Of a stretch of 64,000 nucleotides of DNA, positions 1 through 7,872 are shown in pieces. Origin of the DNA: Paraburkholderia phenoliruptrix (lineage in GTDB: Bacteria; Pseudomonadota; Gammaproteobacteria; Burkholderiales; Burkholderiaceae); the NCBI RefSeq assembly GCF_019511605.1, contig NZ_JAEUAV010000001.1, positions 186,001 through 250,000 of the forward strand, read 5' to 3'. Position 1 is the first letter of the stretch; each line of letters opens with the position of its first letter. The notes below the pieces were generated by a model, which saw only the letters and a list, made by a program, of their open reading frames with translations, did no database searches and was not told the origin of the DNA. Position numbers and translations under genes: made by a program.

Positions 1-263
1 TCTTCGGCAGTCGCAGCCCAATGCACTACAACACCGTTCGCCTCGGCCGCCGCCGCAAACTGTTCGAGGTACTGCGACAAATGCGACAGCGTATGTTCCT
101 TGATGCCTGACGCCAGCTCGCGCAGCGTCTCCCATTCGGCAATTGCCTGCGCCTGCGCGTCGCGCTTTTGCCGCAAATCCCATAGACGTCTGTCGTGAAA
201 CGCAACGTGCTCCGTCTTTTTGATGAAGTCGCCGGCTGCCTTTGCGTGGTCGATGCGGCTCAT
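1..263 (-). CDS. lutB: Lactate utilization iron-sulfur protein LutB (N-terminal part, cut by window edge)
   Basis: Only the first 87 or so codons are present; the gene runs off the left edge. The translation begins MSRIDHAKAAGDFIKK and includes HWAATAE, which matches the start of LutB/YkgF proteins, the ferredoxin-like subunit with two 4Fe-4S clusters of the LutABC L-lactate oxidising complex. The Fe-S cysteines lie beyond the edge and cannot be checked. Its ATG overlaps the TGA of lutA by four bases (ATGA), so the two are almost certainly translationally coupled. Family assignment rests on the N-terminus plus operon position. Confidence 0.82.
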   Translation of the reverse strand, partial: MSRIDHAKAAGDFIKKTEHVAFHDRRLWDLRQKRDAQAQAIAEWETLRELASGIKEHTLSHLSQYLEQFAAAAEANGVVVHWAATAE

Positions 264-1003
264 GCGCGCGCCCCGTTGAGCACTTGCGCGATGTGAATAA
301 AGCGCGCGTCCGCCTTCATGCGTTCCGCACAGCCTTGCTGGTGCATGAGGCACGACATGTCGCCCGACACGATGTATTGCGCGCCCGCGTTCAGATGATC
401 GCGCACCTTGTCCTGCCCCATGCGCACGGAGACCGGCTCTTCGGTCACCGAGAAGGTGCCGCCAAAGCCGCAGCATTCGTCCGGACGCAACGGCTTGACG
501 AATTCGATGCTCTTTACGCCCTCCAGCAAAGTGCGCGGTTTCGAAAACGGCTGCCCCGCCACTTCCGACATCGACGCCTCCTTCAGATGCCGCAACGCGC
601 TGCAACTGTTGTGCAGGCCGACCCGATACGGAAACTCGGCCCACGGGAATTCGCGCGCGCCCACCACGTCGTGCAGAAACTCGACCAGTTCGTACGCGCT
701 TGCTCGCACCTTCCTCACTTCGTCGGTCTGCTCGATTGCAGTGAGATGCTCACGCACGTGGTGTATGCAGCTTGCGGAGGGCCCGACGATGTAGTCGTAG
801 CCCGCGAAATTGCGCGCAAACACGCGCTCGGCCCCGGCAGCGTCGGCGTGCGCGCCGCTATTGGCCATCGGCTGGCCGCAACAGGTCTGCTCTTGCGGAT
901 AGTCGACCTCGATGCCGAAGCGCTCGAGCAACTCGAGCGTGGCGATGCCGACTTCGGGATAGAACGCATCGATAAAGCACGGGATAAATAGTGCGACTTT
1001 CAT
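260..1003 (-). CDS. lutA: Lactate utilization protein LutA ((Fe-S)-binding CCG-domain protein)
   Basis: A 247-residue cytoplasmic protein of the LutA/YkgE family, the CCG-domain subunit of the LutABC complex that oxidises L-lactate to pyruvate. Two cysteine-rich CCG motifs are visible: CCGQP at residues 41-45 and CCGFGG near residue 180. These bind an Fe-S cluster or sit at the heterodisulfide-reductase-like site. The start is taken at MKVALFIPCF (ATG at 1001-1003) because the family begins there; the open frame extends 16 codons upstream but those residues are unlike the family. The gene lies directly upstream of lutB with a 4-bp overlap, and downstream of a GntR-type operator and strong promoter, so lactate control by the adjacent regulator is likely. 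Confidence 0.9.
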   Translation of the reverse strand: MKVALFIPCFIDAFYPEVGIATLELLERFGIEVDYPQEQTCCGQPMANSGAHADAAGAERVFARNFAGYDYIVGPSASCIHHVREHLTAIEQTDEVRKVRASAYELVEFLHDVVGAREFPWAEFPYRVGLHNSCSALRHLKEASMSEVAGQPFSKPRTLLEGVKSIEFVKPLRPDECCGFGGTFSVTEEPVSVRMGQDKVRDHLNAGAQYIVSGDMSCLMHQQGCAERMKADARFIHIAQVLNGARA

Positions 1004-1062
1004 GTGTTCATGAATTGACGAGGGAAGCGACGTGTGGACGGGCGGGCTCATGGACCGCTTGT

Positions 1063-1110
1063 CCGATTAACCGATTAACCGATTAACCGATTGTCCGATT
1101 TACCGATGAA
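1063..1110. repeat. 8-bp tandem repeat, about six units of CCGATTAA
   Basis: Three perfect CCGATTAA units (1063-1086) are followed by CCGATTGT, CCGATTTA and CCGATGAA. A decayed unit (CCGCTTGT) precedes them at 1055-1062. The array sits in the predicted 5' leader of lutA, between the promoter and the start codon, so slippage would change leader length rather than a protein. Confidence 0.85.
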
Positions 1111-1162
1111 CCTGTGGGACGCGTGCGGGGATGCCGCCAGCCCGTCGGCAAGGCCGGTCAGC

Positions 1163-1204
1163 TTGGTCAGACCAAAATATAAGGAAGTCGCCGGTAACTG
1201 TCAA
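1163..1204 (-). promoter_or_regulatory. Sigma-70 promoter of lutAB with overlapping GntR/FadR-type operator
   Basis: Read on the minus strand there is an exact TTGACA (1199-1204), a 17-bp spacer, and TATATT (1176-1181). Immediately after the -10 element lies the perfect inverted repeat TTGGTC-A-GACCAA (1163-1175), the operator form typical of FadR/PdhR/LldR regulators (TGGTC-N-GACCA core). A repressor here would cover the transcription start. The GntR gene just upstream is the obvious candidate binder; that link is inferred. Confidence 0.82.
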
Positions 1205-1236
1205 TTCGAACATGGCGGCTCGCGGCGGGCGTGACC

Positions 1237-1273
1237 ATGCCATTGGCCGCGCGCCACGCGCGGCCAATGGCAT
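1237..1273. terminator. Perfect 17-bp inverted repeat downstream of the GntR regulator gene
   Basis: Arms 1237-1253 and 1257-1273 are perfectly complementary over 17 bp with a 3-nt loop. It lies about 40 bp after the regulator stop codon and upstream of the lut promoter. No clear U-run follows on either strand, so it may act as a hairpin that insulates the two transcription units or stabilises an RNA 3' end rather than as a classical intrinsic terminator. Confidence 0.6.
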
Positions 1274-1313
1274 CCGTAAGTGGTAAAGCAGAAACGAAAG
1301 GCGCGTGCGAGGG

Positions 1314-2042
1314 CTACAGCTTCGCCGCATCCTCCTGATAAATCTCGCGGACAAACGCGAGATGCCGCTCGGCGGCCTTGCGCGCTTTTTGCGCGTCGCG
1401 CGCCATGACCGCGTCGTAGATGGCTTGATGCTGGCTCATCAGTTGCTTTTCCATCGCCTCGTCGTAGTCGATCAGGCGATGGTACTGCCGCATGCCTTCG
1501 CCAATCAGCGTATGGATCCCGTGCATCACATGGGCGAGCGCTATGTTATGCGTGGAGTCGGCAATCGCAAGATGAAACGCGGCGTCCAGTTCGGCGAGAT
1601 TCACGCGGTCTTGCGACTGCGACGCCGCCTTCAAGGCCTCGAACGCCGTCCTGATCTTGCGAAGGTCGGCTGCGGTGGCGCGCTCGGCGGCATACACAGT
1701 GGAAATGGATTCGAGCCCCTGGCGAAGCTCCAGAATGTCGGCACTGGTACGCGGGTTCTGCAGAAGCAACTCGGCAAGCGGCCGCGAAATGATCGGTGCG
1801 GTCAGGTCGACCACGGTAAAGCCGCCCCGCCCCGAAGTGGCGATATAGCCGTCCGATTCCAGCCGGATCAATGCCTCGCGCAACGAAGGCCGCGACACGG
1901 CCAGTTGCGTGGCCAGATCGCGCTCAGCCGGCAAACGGTCGCCTGGCATCAGCGTGCCGTCCGAGATCAATTGCTTGATCTGATCGGCAACCACGTCGGA
2001 AAGCCGTTTGCGCGTGAAGGACTGGATCGGGCGAAAGTGCAT
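1314..2042 (-). CDS. lldR: FadR/LldR-type GntR family transcriptional regulator
   Basis: A 242-residue DNA-binding regulator. An N-terminal winged helix (about residues 10-75, with GDRLPAERDLA and SRPSLREAL typical of GntR) is followed by an FCD all-helical ligand domain (about 90-225). In this subfamily lactate or related acids release the repressor. The ATG at 2040-2042 (MHFRPIQ) is preferred; the open frame runs 42 codons further upstream but that stretch is Arg-rich and unlike the family. It is codirectional with lutAB, 310 bp downstream, and a textbook FadR-type operator lies in that gap, so it most likely represses lutAB. The symbol is by context; an alternative would be a general FCD regulator. 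Confidence 0.82.
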   Translation of the reverse strand: MHFRPIQSFTRKRLSDVVADQIKQLISDGTLMPGDRLPAERDLATQLAVSRPSLREALIRLESDGYIATSGRGGFTVVDLTAPIISRPLAELLLQNPRTSADILELRQGLESISTVYAAERATAADLRKIRTAFEALKAASQSQDRVNLAELDAAFHLAIADSTHNIALAHVMHGIHTLIGEGMRQYHRLIDYDEAMEKQLMSQHQAIYDAVMARDAQKARKAAERHLAFVREIYQEDAAKL

Positions 2043-2121
2043 AAGCTGCGGCTGACAAAGCCGGATTGTTCGGTTCAGGGCGTGGGATCGGCGCGCGCAA
2101 ACCGTGCGCGCGGCGCATGAA

Positions 2122-3300
2122 TTATAGCGTCGCCACGAACGCCGCAATGCGCTTGCACGCCTCGGCAAGCCGCGCTTCGTCGACCACGAAGCCCAATCTC
2201 ACGAAGCCGTTCGCCGTCTCGCCGAAAGCGCTCGCGTCCAGCACCGACACGCCTTGCGCACGAAAGAGCCGCCACGTGAAATCCACCGTATCCAGACCTG
2301 TGCCGCTCACGTCGACCATCATGAACATGCCCGCTTCGGGCAGCAGGCAGCGCAAGCGCGGAATGCGGCTCAAATGCTCGAATACGACGTCGCGGCGCCG
2401 CCGATAAATTTCCCGCATCTCGGCAACGATGCGCGCCTTGTCGTGCAGCGCCGTCAGCGCGGCCTGCTGGATGAAGCCCGGCAAGCCATACAGCATGGCG
2501 AGCGCGAGCCGCCCCATGTGTTCGATGAGCTGCGTCGGGCCGATTGCCCAGCCTACGCGCCAGCCCGCCATTGCATGCGATTTCGACAGACTGCCGAGCG
2601 TAACGGTGCGCCCGGCCATGCCAGGTAGCGCCATGATGCTCACATGCTCGCGTTCGAATGTGAGGTCGGCGTACACCTCGTCCGAGAGCACCCATAGATC
2701 GTGCTTGCACGCGAGCCGCGCGATCCGCTCCAGGTCCGCGCGCGGCGTGACGACGCCCGTGGGATTGCACGGCGTGGCGAAGAAAATGGCCTTGGTGCGC
2801 GAAGTGACGGCATTTTCGAGTGCATCGCAGTTCAGGTGGAAGGCGCGCGCGGGGTCGACCGGCACCGGCACGAGCGTCGCGCCGGCTGCGCGAACGCAGG
2901 CTTCGTAGGTCAGGTACATCGGTTCGGGAACGATGGCCTCGTCGCCGGCTTCGAGCAGACACAAAGACGCGGCGAATACGCCGTTTTGCGCACCGGCCGT
3001 GAGGATCGCATTAGCCGCCGTGATGCTGCAACCGCTCATGCGCGACTGTTCGGCCGCAATTGCCGCACGCAACGGATCGCGCCCGGACACCGCGCTGTAG
3101 TGCGTGTCGCCGCCGCGCAGCGCTTCGATCGCGCGCTCGACGATCGGCGCGGGCGTCGCGAAGTCGGGGTCTCCCACGCTCAGCACGATCACGTCTTCGC
3201 CATTGGCGGCGGCCTGCTGCGCGACACGATGAATTTCCCATGCCGACGTGCGCCTGCCTTGCAAACCCTCCACCCGACTCGAATACTTCATCGCGCTCAT
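2122..3300 (-). CDS. PLP-dependent class I aminotransferase
   Basis: A 392-residue cytoplasmic fold-type I aminotransferase of the aspartate aminotransferase superfamily. The PLP-binding lysine is K240 in SLSKSHAMAGWRVGW, and the NPTG motif (179-182), DEVY (207-210) and an early VGDPDF substrate loop (42-47) are all present. Full length for the family. The substrate is not evident; family members act on aromatic amino acids, alanine/valine or arginine-type donors. ATG at 3300 or 3291 could be the start; neither has a clear ribosome site. The stop lies 79 bp upstream of the GntR gene on the same strand, so co-transcription with the regulator is possible. Confidence 0.85.
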   Translation of the reverse strand: MSAMKYSSRVEGLQGRRTSAWEIHRVAQQAAANGEDVIVLSVGDPDFATPAPIVERAIEALRGGDTHYSAVSGRDPLRAAIAAEQSRMSGCSITAANAILTAGAQNGVFAASLCLLEAGDEAIVPEPMYLTYEACVRAAGATLVPVPVDPARAFHLNCDALENAVTSRTKAIFFATPCNPTGVVTPRADLERIARLACKHDLWVLSDEVYADLTFEREHVSIMALPGMAGRTVTLGSLSKSHAMAGWRVGWAIGPTQLIEHMGRLALAMLYGLPGFIQQAALTALHDKARIVAEMREIYRRRRDVVFEHLSRIPRLRCLLPEAGMFMMVDVSGTGLDTVDFTWRLFRAQGVSVLDASAFGETANGFVRLGFVVDEARLAEACKRIAAFVATL

Positions 3301-3350
3301 CCATTCCGATTTTGACCCGCCAATGTAATGGGGCCGGCGCGAAACGTCCA

Positions 3351-3395
3351 GATACGAAAAAGCGCCGCGCGGGCGGACAGCCTCGCGCGGCGCTT
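3351..3395 (-). terminator. Intrinsic terminator of rpoN
   Basis: Complementary 12-bp arms at 3384-3395 and 3360-3371 enclose a 12-nt loop. On the minus strand the stem runs into a T tract (CTTTTTCG), about 40 bp after the rpoN stop codon. Confidence 0.8.
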
Positions 3396-3432
3396 CAGCT
3401 TCTCCGGTCCCCGCGTGCAGGGAGCAGGCAGA

Positions 3433-4914
3433 TCAGACCTGGCGGCGCAACTCCGCCGGCGGCACCTTCATCAAATGACGATATTTGGCGACCGTACGGC
3501 GCGCGACCAGCACGCCCTGGTCCGCCAGCATTTTCGCCAGCGTTACGTCGGAGAGCGGATCGCGGGCGTTTTCCGCCGCGATCATTTCCTTCAGCAGCGC
3601 CCGCACCGCGGCCGCGGAACAGGTACCGCCGCTTTCCGTGCCGAGTTCGCGCGGGAAGAAGTGCTTGAACTCGAAGATGCCGCGCGGCGTGGCCATATAT
3701 TTGTTGCCGGTTGCGCGCGAGATGGTCGATTCATGCAGGCCGAGCTCGTCGGCGACATCGCGCAACACCATCGGCTTCAACGCGATTTCGCCGTACTGGA
3801 AGAAGGCCTTCTGATGCGCGACAATGCATTCGGCCACACGCTGAATCGTATCGAAGCGTTGCTGTGCATTCCTGATCAACCAGCGGGCTTCCTGAAGCTG
3901 CTGCGCAAGCGGCGAACGGCTCGCCCCCGCGGACTGCGCAAAGAGCTCTGCATACATGCGGTGAATGCGGGCGCGCGGCTGCACGGCCGGGTTGATCGTC
4001 ACGACCCACTTGTTGCGGACCTGGCGCACGATCACGTCCGGTACGACGTAGTTGTCCTCGGTGCGGCCATAGCAGTTGCCCGGCTTCGGGTCGAGCTTGC
4101 GCACGAGCGCGCAGGCCACACGCAGTTCCTCGGCGCTGCAGCCAATCTGCTTCTGCAATTCCGCCTGCTCGCGGCGCGCGAGTCGCTCCAGATGATGCTC
4201 GACGATCTGGCGCGCGACCTCGCGCCCCGGCGTTTCGGCAGGCAACGCGTTCAGTTGCAGCAGCAGGCATTCGGACAGCGAACGCGCGCCGAGGCCGGGT
4301 CGATCGAGCGACTGCACGAGGCGCAGCGCGACCAGCAGCTCTTCTTCCGTCAACTCGGGCTCGAGATCGACGCTGTCGGCGAGATCCGCGAGGTTCTGGC
4401 GTAGATAACCGTCGTCGTCGAGCGCCTCGATGATGAAGCGCGCCACGGCGCGATCGCGGTCGTCCAGCCTGTACAGGCGCAGTGCGTCGTGCAACTGCTC
4501 GCGCAAGGTCGGCTGCGAACGTGCCCATTCCGCGGGATCGCTGCCGTCCGAATCGCCGTTCTGACGGGCCGAGCTACGGCTGCTGTAGTCGCCGGAGAAG
4601 TCGCCGGGCATATCGTCCGGGCCGCCGCTGTCGAGTGTTTCGCTCGTGACTGCTTCTGCGGGCAGCGCGTCGGGCTCGGCTGCCGCGACGGCATCGGTGG
4701 CGGGCAGCGCGCCGGATTCGTCGCCGGGGGTCGGGGTTGCGAGCGCAACGTCTTCCGTATCCGACGAGTCATATTCGAGGAACGGATTGGTGTCGAGCGC
4801 GGTTCGCAATTCCTGCTGGAACTCCAGAGACGATAGCTGCAACAGACGCACGGACTGCTGCAACCGCGGCGTGAGTGCAAGAGACTGCCTTGTGCGAAGT
4901 TCAATTGAAGGCAT
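3433..4914 (-). CDS. rpoN: RNA polymerase sigma-54 factor RpoN
   Basis: A 493-residue sigma-54. Region I at the N-terminus (residues 1-50) is Gln/Leu-rich with LTPRLQQSVRLLQLS. An acidic, low-complexity region II follows (about 55-125), then the core-binding domain, a helix-turn-helix, and the C-terminal RpoN box ARRTVAKYRHL, which reads the -24 element. Only the tenth box residue differs from the common ARRTVAKYRE. The primary rpoN locus in these bacteria is usually flanked by lptB, hpf and ptsN; none is here, so this is probably the second rpoN copy. A perfect -24/-12 site lies just upstream, implying autoregulation, and an intrinsic terminator follows, so the gene is monocistronic. Confidence 0.95.
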   Translation of the reverse strand: MPSIELRTRQSLALTPRLQQSVRLLQLSSLEFQQELRTALDTNPFLEYDSSDTEDVALATPTPGDESGALPATDAVAAAEPDALPAEAVTSETLDSGGPDDMPGDFSGDYSSRSSARQNGDSDGSDPAEWARSQPTLREQLHDALRLYRLDDRDRAVARFIIEALDDDGYLRQNLADLADSVDLEPELTEEELLVALRLVQSLDRPGLGARSLSECLLLQLNALPAETPGREVARQIVEHHLERLARREQAELQKQIGCSAEELRVACALVRKLDPKPGNCYGRTEDNYVVPDVIVRQVRNKWVVTINPAVQPRARIHRMYAELFAQSAGASRSPLAQQLQEARWLIRNAQQRFDTIQRVAECIVAHQKAFFQYGEIALKPMVLRDVADELGLHESTISRATGNKYMATPRGIFEFKHFFPRELGTESGGTCSAAAVRALLKEMIAAENARDPLSDVTLAKMLADQGVLVARRTVAKYRHLMKVPPAELRRQV

Positions 4915-4961
4915 CGTATTGAGGTCCCGTTAATAGCTGAAGTAGAGAGCATCCTCAATAG

Positions 4962-4977
4962 AGCAACTGCTGTACCA
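4962..4977 (-). promoter_or_regulatory. Sigma-54 (-24/-12) promoter of rpoN
   Basis: On the minus strand the sequence TGGTACAGCAGTTGCT matches the consensus TGGYACR-N4-TTGCW at every defined position, with exactly 10 bp between the GG and GC doublets. It lies 47 bp upstream of the rpoN ATG, giving a leader of roughly 35-40 nt. Sigma-54 promoters also need an enhancer-bound activator; its site would lie further up, towards 5030-5150, but none was recognised. Confidence 0.8.
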
Positions 4978-5429
4978 GCTTTTGCAACACACTGTTTTTC
5001 CTAGCCTTTGTTTTTTCGGGCGCGCCGTTTGCGGCCTCGCGCGGCGCCATTTTTACAAGCGGGGCGGCAAATCCGGGCTGCTTCGGGATGGCCGCCAAAC
5101 GCTATCGCCATGCGGCTTTGGCCGATGCCTGGGTTCGTGCTTGGGCCGATTCTTCAGCGGAATTCATACGCACGGCCCGGCTCGCTTCACGTCTTGCCGC
5201 CGTAAGCGAACTGTTGGGCATGCACTTTGCGACACGCTTGGCGTGGACGGACGCGTATCCCCCCATCCCGCGCGAATCGCGCAACGACTGCGGGGACCCG
5301 GCCGGTGTCGATAACGGGCCCTGACGGAACCGTAGCGGCAACGACCCCACGCGAGTCATCGGCGGCCTTCGCCGCGATCGACCGCAGGCAACAAGACCGC
5401 AATTTTCATCAACACCCGAAGGAGAAACC
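4978..5429. other. Intergenic region between rpoN and the BON-domain gene
   Basis: About 450 bp shared by two divergent genes. Short open frames exist but lack ribosome sites and protein-like composition. It should hold the activator site for the sigma-54 promoter and the promoter of the BON gene; no specific motif could be assigned. Confidence 0.4.
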
Positions 5430-5768
5430 ATGAAGACCATCCAGATGCTCAAGACCGCCGGCACCATCGCGTGTGTTGCATTCGCATTGAACGCGACTGC
5501 GCAAACCAGTGCCTCGGCACCGCCCGCTGCATCCGAAAGCCTCGGCCAGCATATCGACGACGGCACCATCACCACCAAGGTCAAGGCAGAATTGCTGGGC
5601 GCGAAGAATGTGAAATCCACGCACATCCACGTGAAGACGCGTAAGGGCGTGGTCTGGCTCACGGGCACCGTGCCTTCCGCCGACGACAAGCTCGCCGCCC
5701 AGGAAGTCGTGGAAGGCGTGAAGGGCGTGAGCAGCGTGAAGAACCGCCTGAAGATCGCGGCCGAATAA
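5430..5768 (+). CDS. Periplasmic BON-domain (OsmY-like) protein
   Basis: A 112-residue exported protein. A signal peptide (residues 1 to about 25, ending near NATAQT) precedes one BON domain (about 40-110, with TTKVKAELL, GVVWLTGTV and VKGVSSVKNRL). BON proteins sit in the periplasm and are thought to bind phospholipid surfaces during osmotic and envelope stress. A good ribosome site (AAGGAG) lies 6 nt before ATG. It is shorter than OsmY, which has two BON domains. A strong bidirectional terminator follows. It starts a run of small stress-type genes that continues to about 12800. Confidence 0.88.
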   Translation: MKTIQMLKTAGTIACVAFALNATAQTSASAPPAASESLGQHIDDGTITTKVKAELLGAKNVKSTHIHVKTRKGVVWLTGTVPSADDKLAAQEVVEGVKGVSSVKNRLKIAAE

Positions 5769-5834
5769 GTCCGCTCAGGCGCGCCCGGCGCCTCGCGCAC
5801 TCTCTGAACGATGTGCGCTCCGAGCCGGGCAAAC

Positions 5835-5865
5835 AAAAAGCCGTCCGCATGCGGACGGCTTTTTT
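5835..5865. terminator. Bidirectional intrinsic terminator
   Basis: A perfect 30-bp palindrome (5835-5864) forms a GC-rich stem with A-run and T-run on its two sides. It separates the convergent BON gene (+) and the DUF2383 gene (-). Confidence 0.9.
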
Positions 5866-5896
5866 ACGTGACGCCTGAGCTCACGCCCCGGCCGCG

Positions 5897-6346
5897 TTAG
5901 CTCCTCGCGGCATACTGGTCGCGCAGATCACGAACGCGGTCGTGGTTTTGCAGCACGCCCTGATACTGACGTTCGACAATCGCACGCACGTCGGCCGGCA
6001 ATTCTTTTTCCAGCGCGTCGTGGTAGTTCTTCTTCGCGACGTCCTCGCCCTTCTCCACCTCGACGAGTATCTGGTGGTCGCTGCGGTCCGTGACCGCCGA
6101 CTTCACGTCGACCCAGCCGCGATGCAACGCGCCGCTTACGCTGCCGCCGGTCTCGGGCTTGCCGCCCAGACGCTGCACCACGTCCTGCAGTTCGCGTGCG
6201 CCGCGCGCGCAGTCTTCGGCCCGCGTGAGGAACAACGTCTTCAACTGGGCGTCGCGCGCATCTTCGGCGGCCTTGCGAAAGCCCTTTTCTCCGTCCTTCG
6301 AAGTTTCGATCAGATCGTTCAGCACGGAAACAACGTTCGTAGCCAT
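5897..6346 (-). CDS. PA2169-family four-helix-bundle protein (DUF2383)
   Basis: A 149-residue soluble protein with no signal peptide. The N-terminal two thirds match the DUF2383 ferritin-like helical bundle (VSVLNDLIETSKDGEKGF; then the Glu/Asp/His-rich helices TRAEDCARGARELQ and LVEVEKGEDVAKKNY). The acidic and His positions look like a possible di-metal site, but the function of the family is not known. RBS GGAGGT lies 5 nt before ATG. It is convergent with the BON gene across the shared terminator. Homologues are often found among stress-induced genes, as here. Confidence 0.88.
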   Translation of the reverse strand: MATNVVSVLNDLIETSKDGEKGFRKAAEDARDAQLKTLFLTRAEDCARGARELQDVVQRLGGKPETGGSVSGALHRGWVDVKSAVTDRSDHQILVEVEKGEDVAKKNYHDALEKELPADVRAIVERQYQGVLQNHDRVRDLRDQYAARS

Positions 6347-6741
6347 TCATTACCTCCAAGGGTTTCGTTGATCGCGAAATCCGTCGCCGGCCTGCACGCA
6401 TGCGTTACGCACACGCGCCGTCGGCCATGTCATCAACTGCATGAGCAACGGGGTTCGTTTCATACCCGCATGGCGCGTGCCCGGCGCCTTGCGTGACGCA
6501 CTTGCAGCCGTGCTGCTATCGCGCCCGGGTTGTTCCTGCCAGCGCTGCGTAAATGTTGCGTGGCGCGACGTTCGATGAGCGCCGCGCGCGCCCCGCCGCG
6601 CAAGGCTTTTACCGGTGGCATAGGCGTTGCTTATTGGGTTGGCCCTTCGCACTGTCATGCAGCGAATCAAGGGAAAATCTGCACGACGTACAGACAAATT
6701 GAAAAGACGGGGCGAGCAACGACGACAGGGAGAAGCACATC
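6347..6741. other. Intergenic region with no recognised gene
   Basis: About 395 bp between the divergent DUF2383 gene and a small putative gene. It must hold the upstream region of both. No convincing promoter, RNA gene or repeat was recognised. Confidence 0.35.
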
Positions 6742-6993
6742 ATGAAGATCAGCAGCGCAGAGTTTCTTGCCACCGTGGCGATAGTCTCGTCGGCCGCGGT
6801 ACTGCAGCTTCGGCAGCACGCTCAACCCGATGAGAACCTCGCGACGAGCGCGCCGCAAAGCGTCGAGGTAGCGCCTTCGTCTTGCGAGCGCGCGCGTGAC
6901 GGCGTCATTCCCGCGTCATGCGAAGCTGCGCGTGAGCAACGTCCTGCGGAGCACGCGCCGCCGCAGCGTGGCGCTGCCCGCATCTGGGTATAG
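6742..6993 (+). CDS. Small hypothetical protein with N-terminal hydrophobic segment
   Basis: An 83-residue candidate. Residues 8-22 (FLATVAIVSSAAVLQ) form one hydrophobic segment that could be a signal anchor; the rest is polar, rich in Ala, Glu and Arg, with two cysteines. A purine-rich GGGAGAAG lies about 7 nt before the ATG. No family is recognised. A weak hairpin follows at 7078-7101. It could be a small exported stress protein or a chance frame; the ribosome site and the hydrophobic N-terminus are the only support. Confidence 0.4.
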   Translation: MKISSAEFLATVAIVSSAAVLQLRQHAQPDENLATSAPQSVEVAPSSCERARDGVIPASCEAAREQRPAEHAPPQRGAARIWV

Positions 6994-7070
6994 CTGTAGC
7001 GCAAACGCCTGGAACGACCCAAGGCCGGGCAAGCATCACACGAGCACGCGGCTAAACGCCCGGCCATCAA

Positions 7071-7102
7071 AAGACGAAGGGCCCGACAACCGTCGAGCCC
7101 TC
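7071..7102 (-). terminator. Probable terminator of the glycine-zipper protein gene
   Basis: On the minus strand a 5+4 bp stem (AGGGC and CGAC paired with GTCG and GCCCT, one internal mismatch) is followed by CGTCTTTTG. It is about 40 bp beyond the stop of the minus-strand gene and may also serve the convergent small gene. Confidence 0.5.
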
Positions 7103-7140
7103 TACGTTTTACTCAGGCATTCGCTCACGCAACGCGCGCC

Positions 7141-7722
7141 CTAAGCACGCTTTTCGTTGAATTCGTTAAGCGGCACGGGCTGCTTGAGCGGGTCGAAGTC
7201 GGCCCAGCGGCCTTGTTGCCAACGACCGGTCGCGCGTTCAATGGATACGCCGCCCGCATCGCGCAACACGCGCGCCGCCTCGAGCTGGTTGTCCGTCGAC
7301 ACGTGCACGGCGACGAGCACGCCGGAATCGCGCGTCTCTTCATGAAACGGCGTTCGGTGCCCGGCCTCGGCGCCCTGCCGTGTGCGCCACATCGCGCCGG
7401 CCAGCGACCCGATGTACGCGCCGACGCCTGCCGCAATCGCCGACACCAGCAACGGTGCCGAAAACGCCGCGAAAATGCCGACGCCCACTATGGCGCCCAC
7501 CACCGCGCCGATCGTCACGCCAAGACCTGCGCCCTTGGGCGCGCCCTTCGCTCCCGCGTCGGTGTGCGTATCGCCGCCAATCGGAAAACGCGCGTGCTGG
7601 CCGCGGGGATTGACGAAGAAAAGCGTCACGTCTTCTTCGACGAAGCCTGCGTTGAAGAGTTTTTGCGCCGCTTCCTCAGCGGCTGGGAAAGTCGTAAAGC
7701 GTGCTGCGACGATGAGTGACAT
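7141..7722 (-). CDS. YflT-type general stress protein with glycine-zipper membrane segment
   Basis: A 193-residue protein. The N-terminus (residues 1-60, SLIVAARFTTFPAAEEAAQKL) resembles the general-stress-protein 17M/YflT fold. Residues about 67-110 are two Gly/Ala-rich hydrophobic helices (GLGVTIGAVVGAIVGVGIF; SAIAAGVGAYIGSLAGAM) of glycine-zipper type, so it probably inserts in the inner membrane. The C-terminal third repeats the soluble fold (VLVAVHVSTDNQLEAARVL). The start is set at MSLIV (7722) because AAGGAGG sits 5 nt before it; the frame opens five codons earlier. It belongs to the surrounding run of stress-type genes. Function unknown. Confidence 0.8.
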   Translation of the reverse strand: MSLIVAARFTTFPAAEEAAQKLFNAGFVEEDVTLFFVNPRGQHARFPIGGDTHTDAGAKGAPKGAGLGVTIGAVVGAIVGVGIFAAFSAPLLVSAIAAGVGAYIGSLAGAMWRTRQGAEAGHRTPFHEETRDSGVLVAVHVSTDNQLEAARVLRDAGGVSIERATGRWQQGRWADFDPLKQPVPLNEFNEKRA

Positions 7723-7872
7723 AAGGCCTCCTTGCATCGTGATAGCGTTTTTGCGGACGACGCTCGCAAACTACGGTGCGCCTTCTCGCGATGAGCGGCG
7801 GGTTGCGGTCGCGCCAATGAGCAGCGAGCGGGCCGCTCAGTGGTGACGCGAGTACCCGCGCGAGTGCCCGGG

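Noticed and set aside
3433..4914. Assignment as the primary housekeeping rpoN
   Set aside because: The usual neighbours lptB, hpf and ptsN are absent, so the secondary copy is more likely, though this needs the whole genome.
5088..5324. 78-codon plus-strand frame between rpoN and the BON gene
   Set aside because: No ribosome site and no similarity; it lies where promoter sequence is expected.
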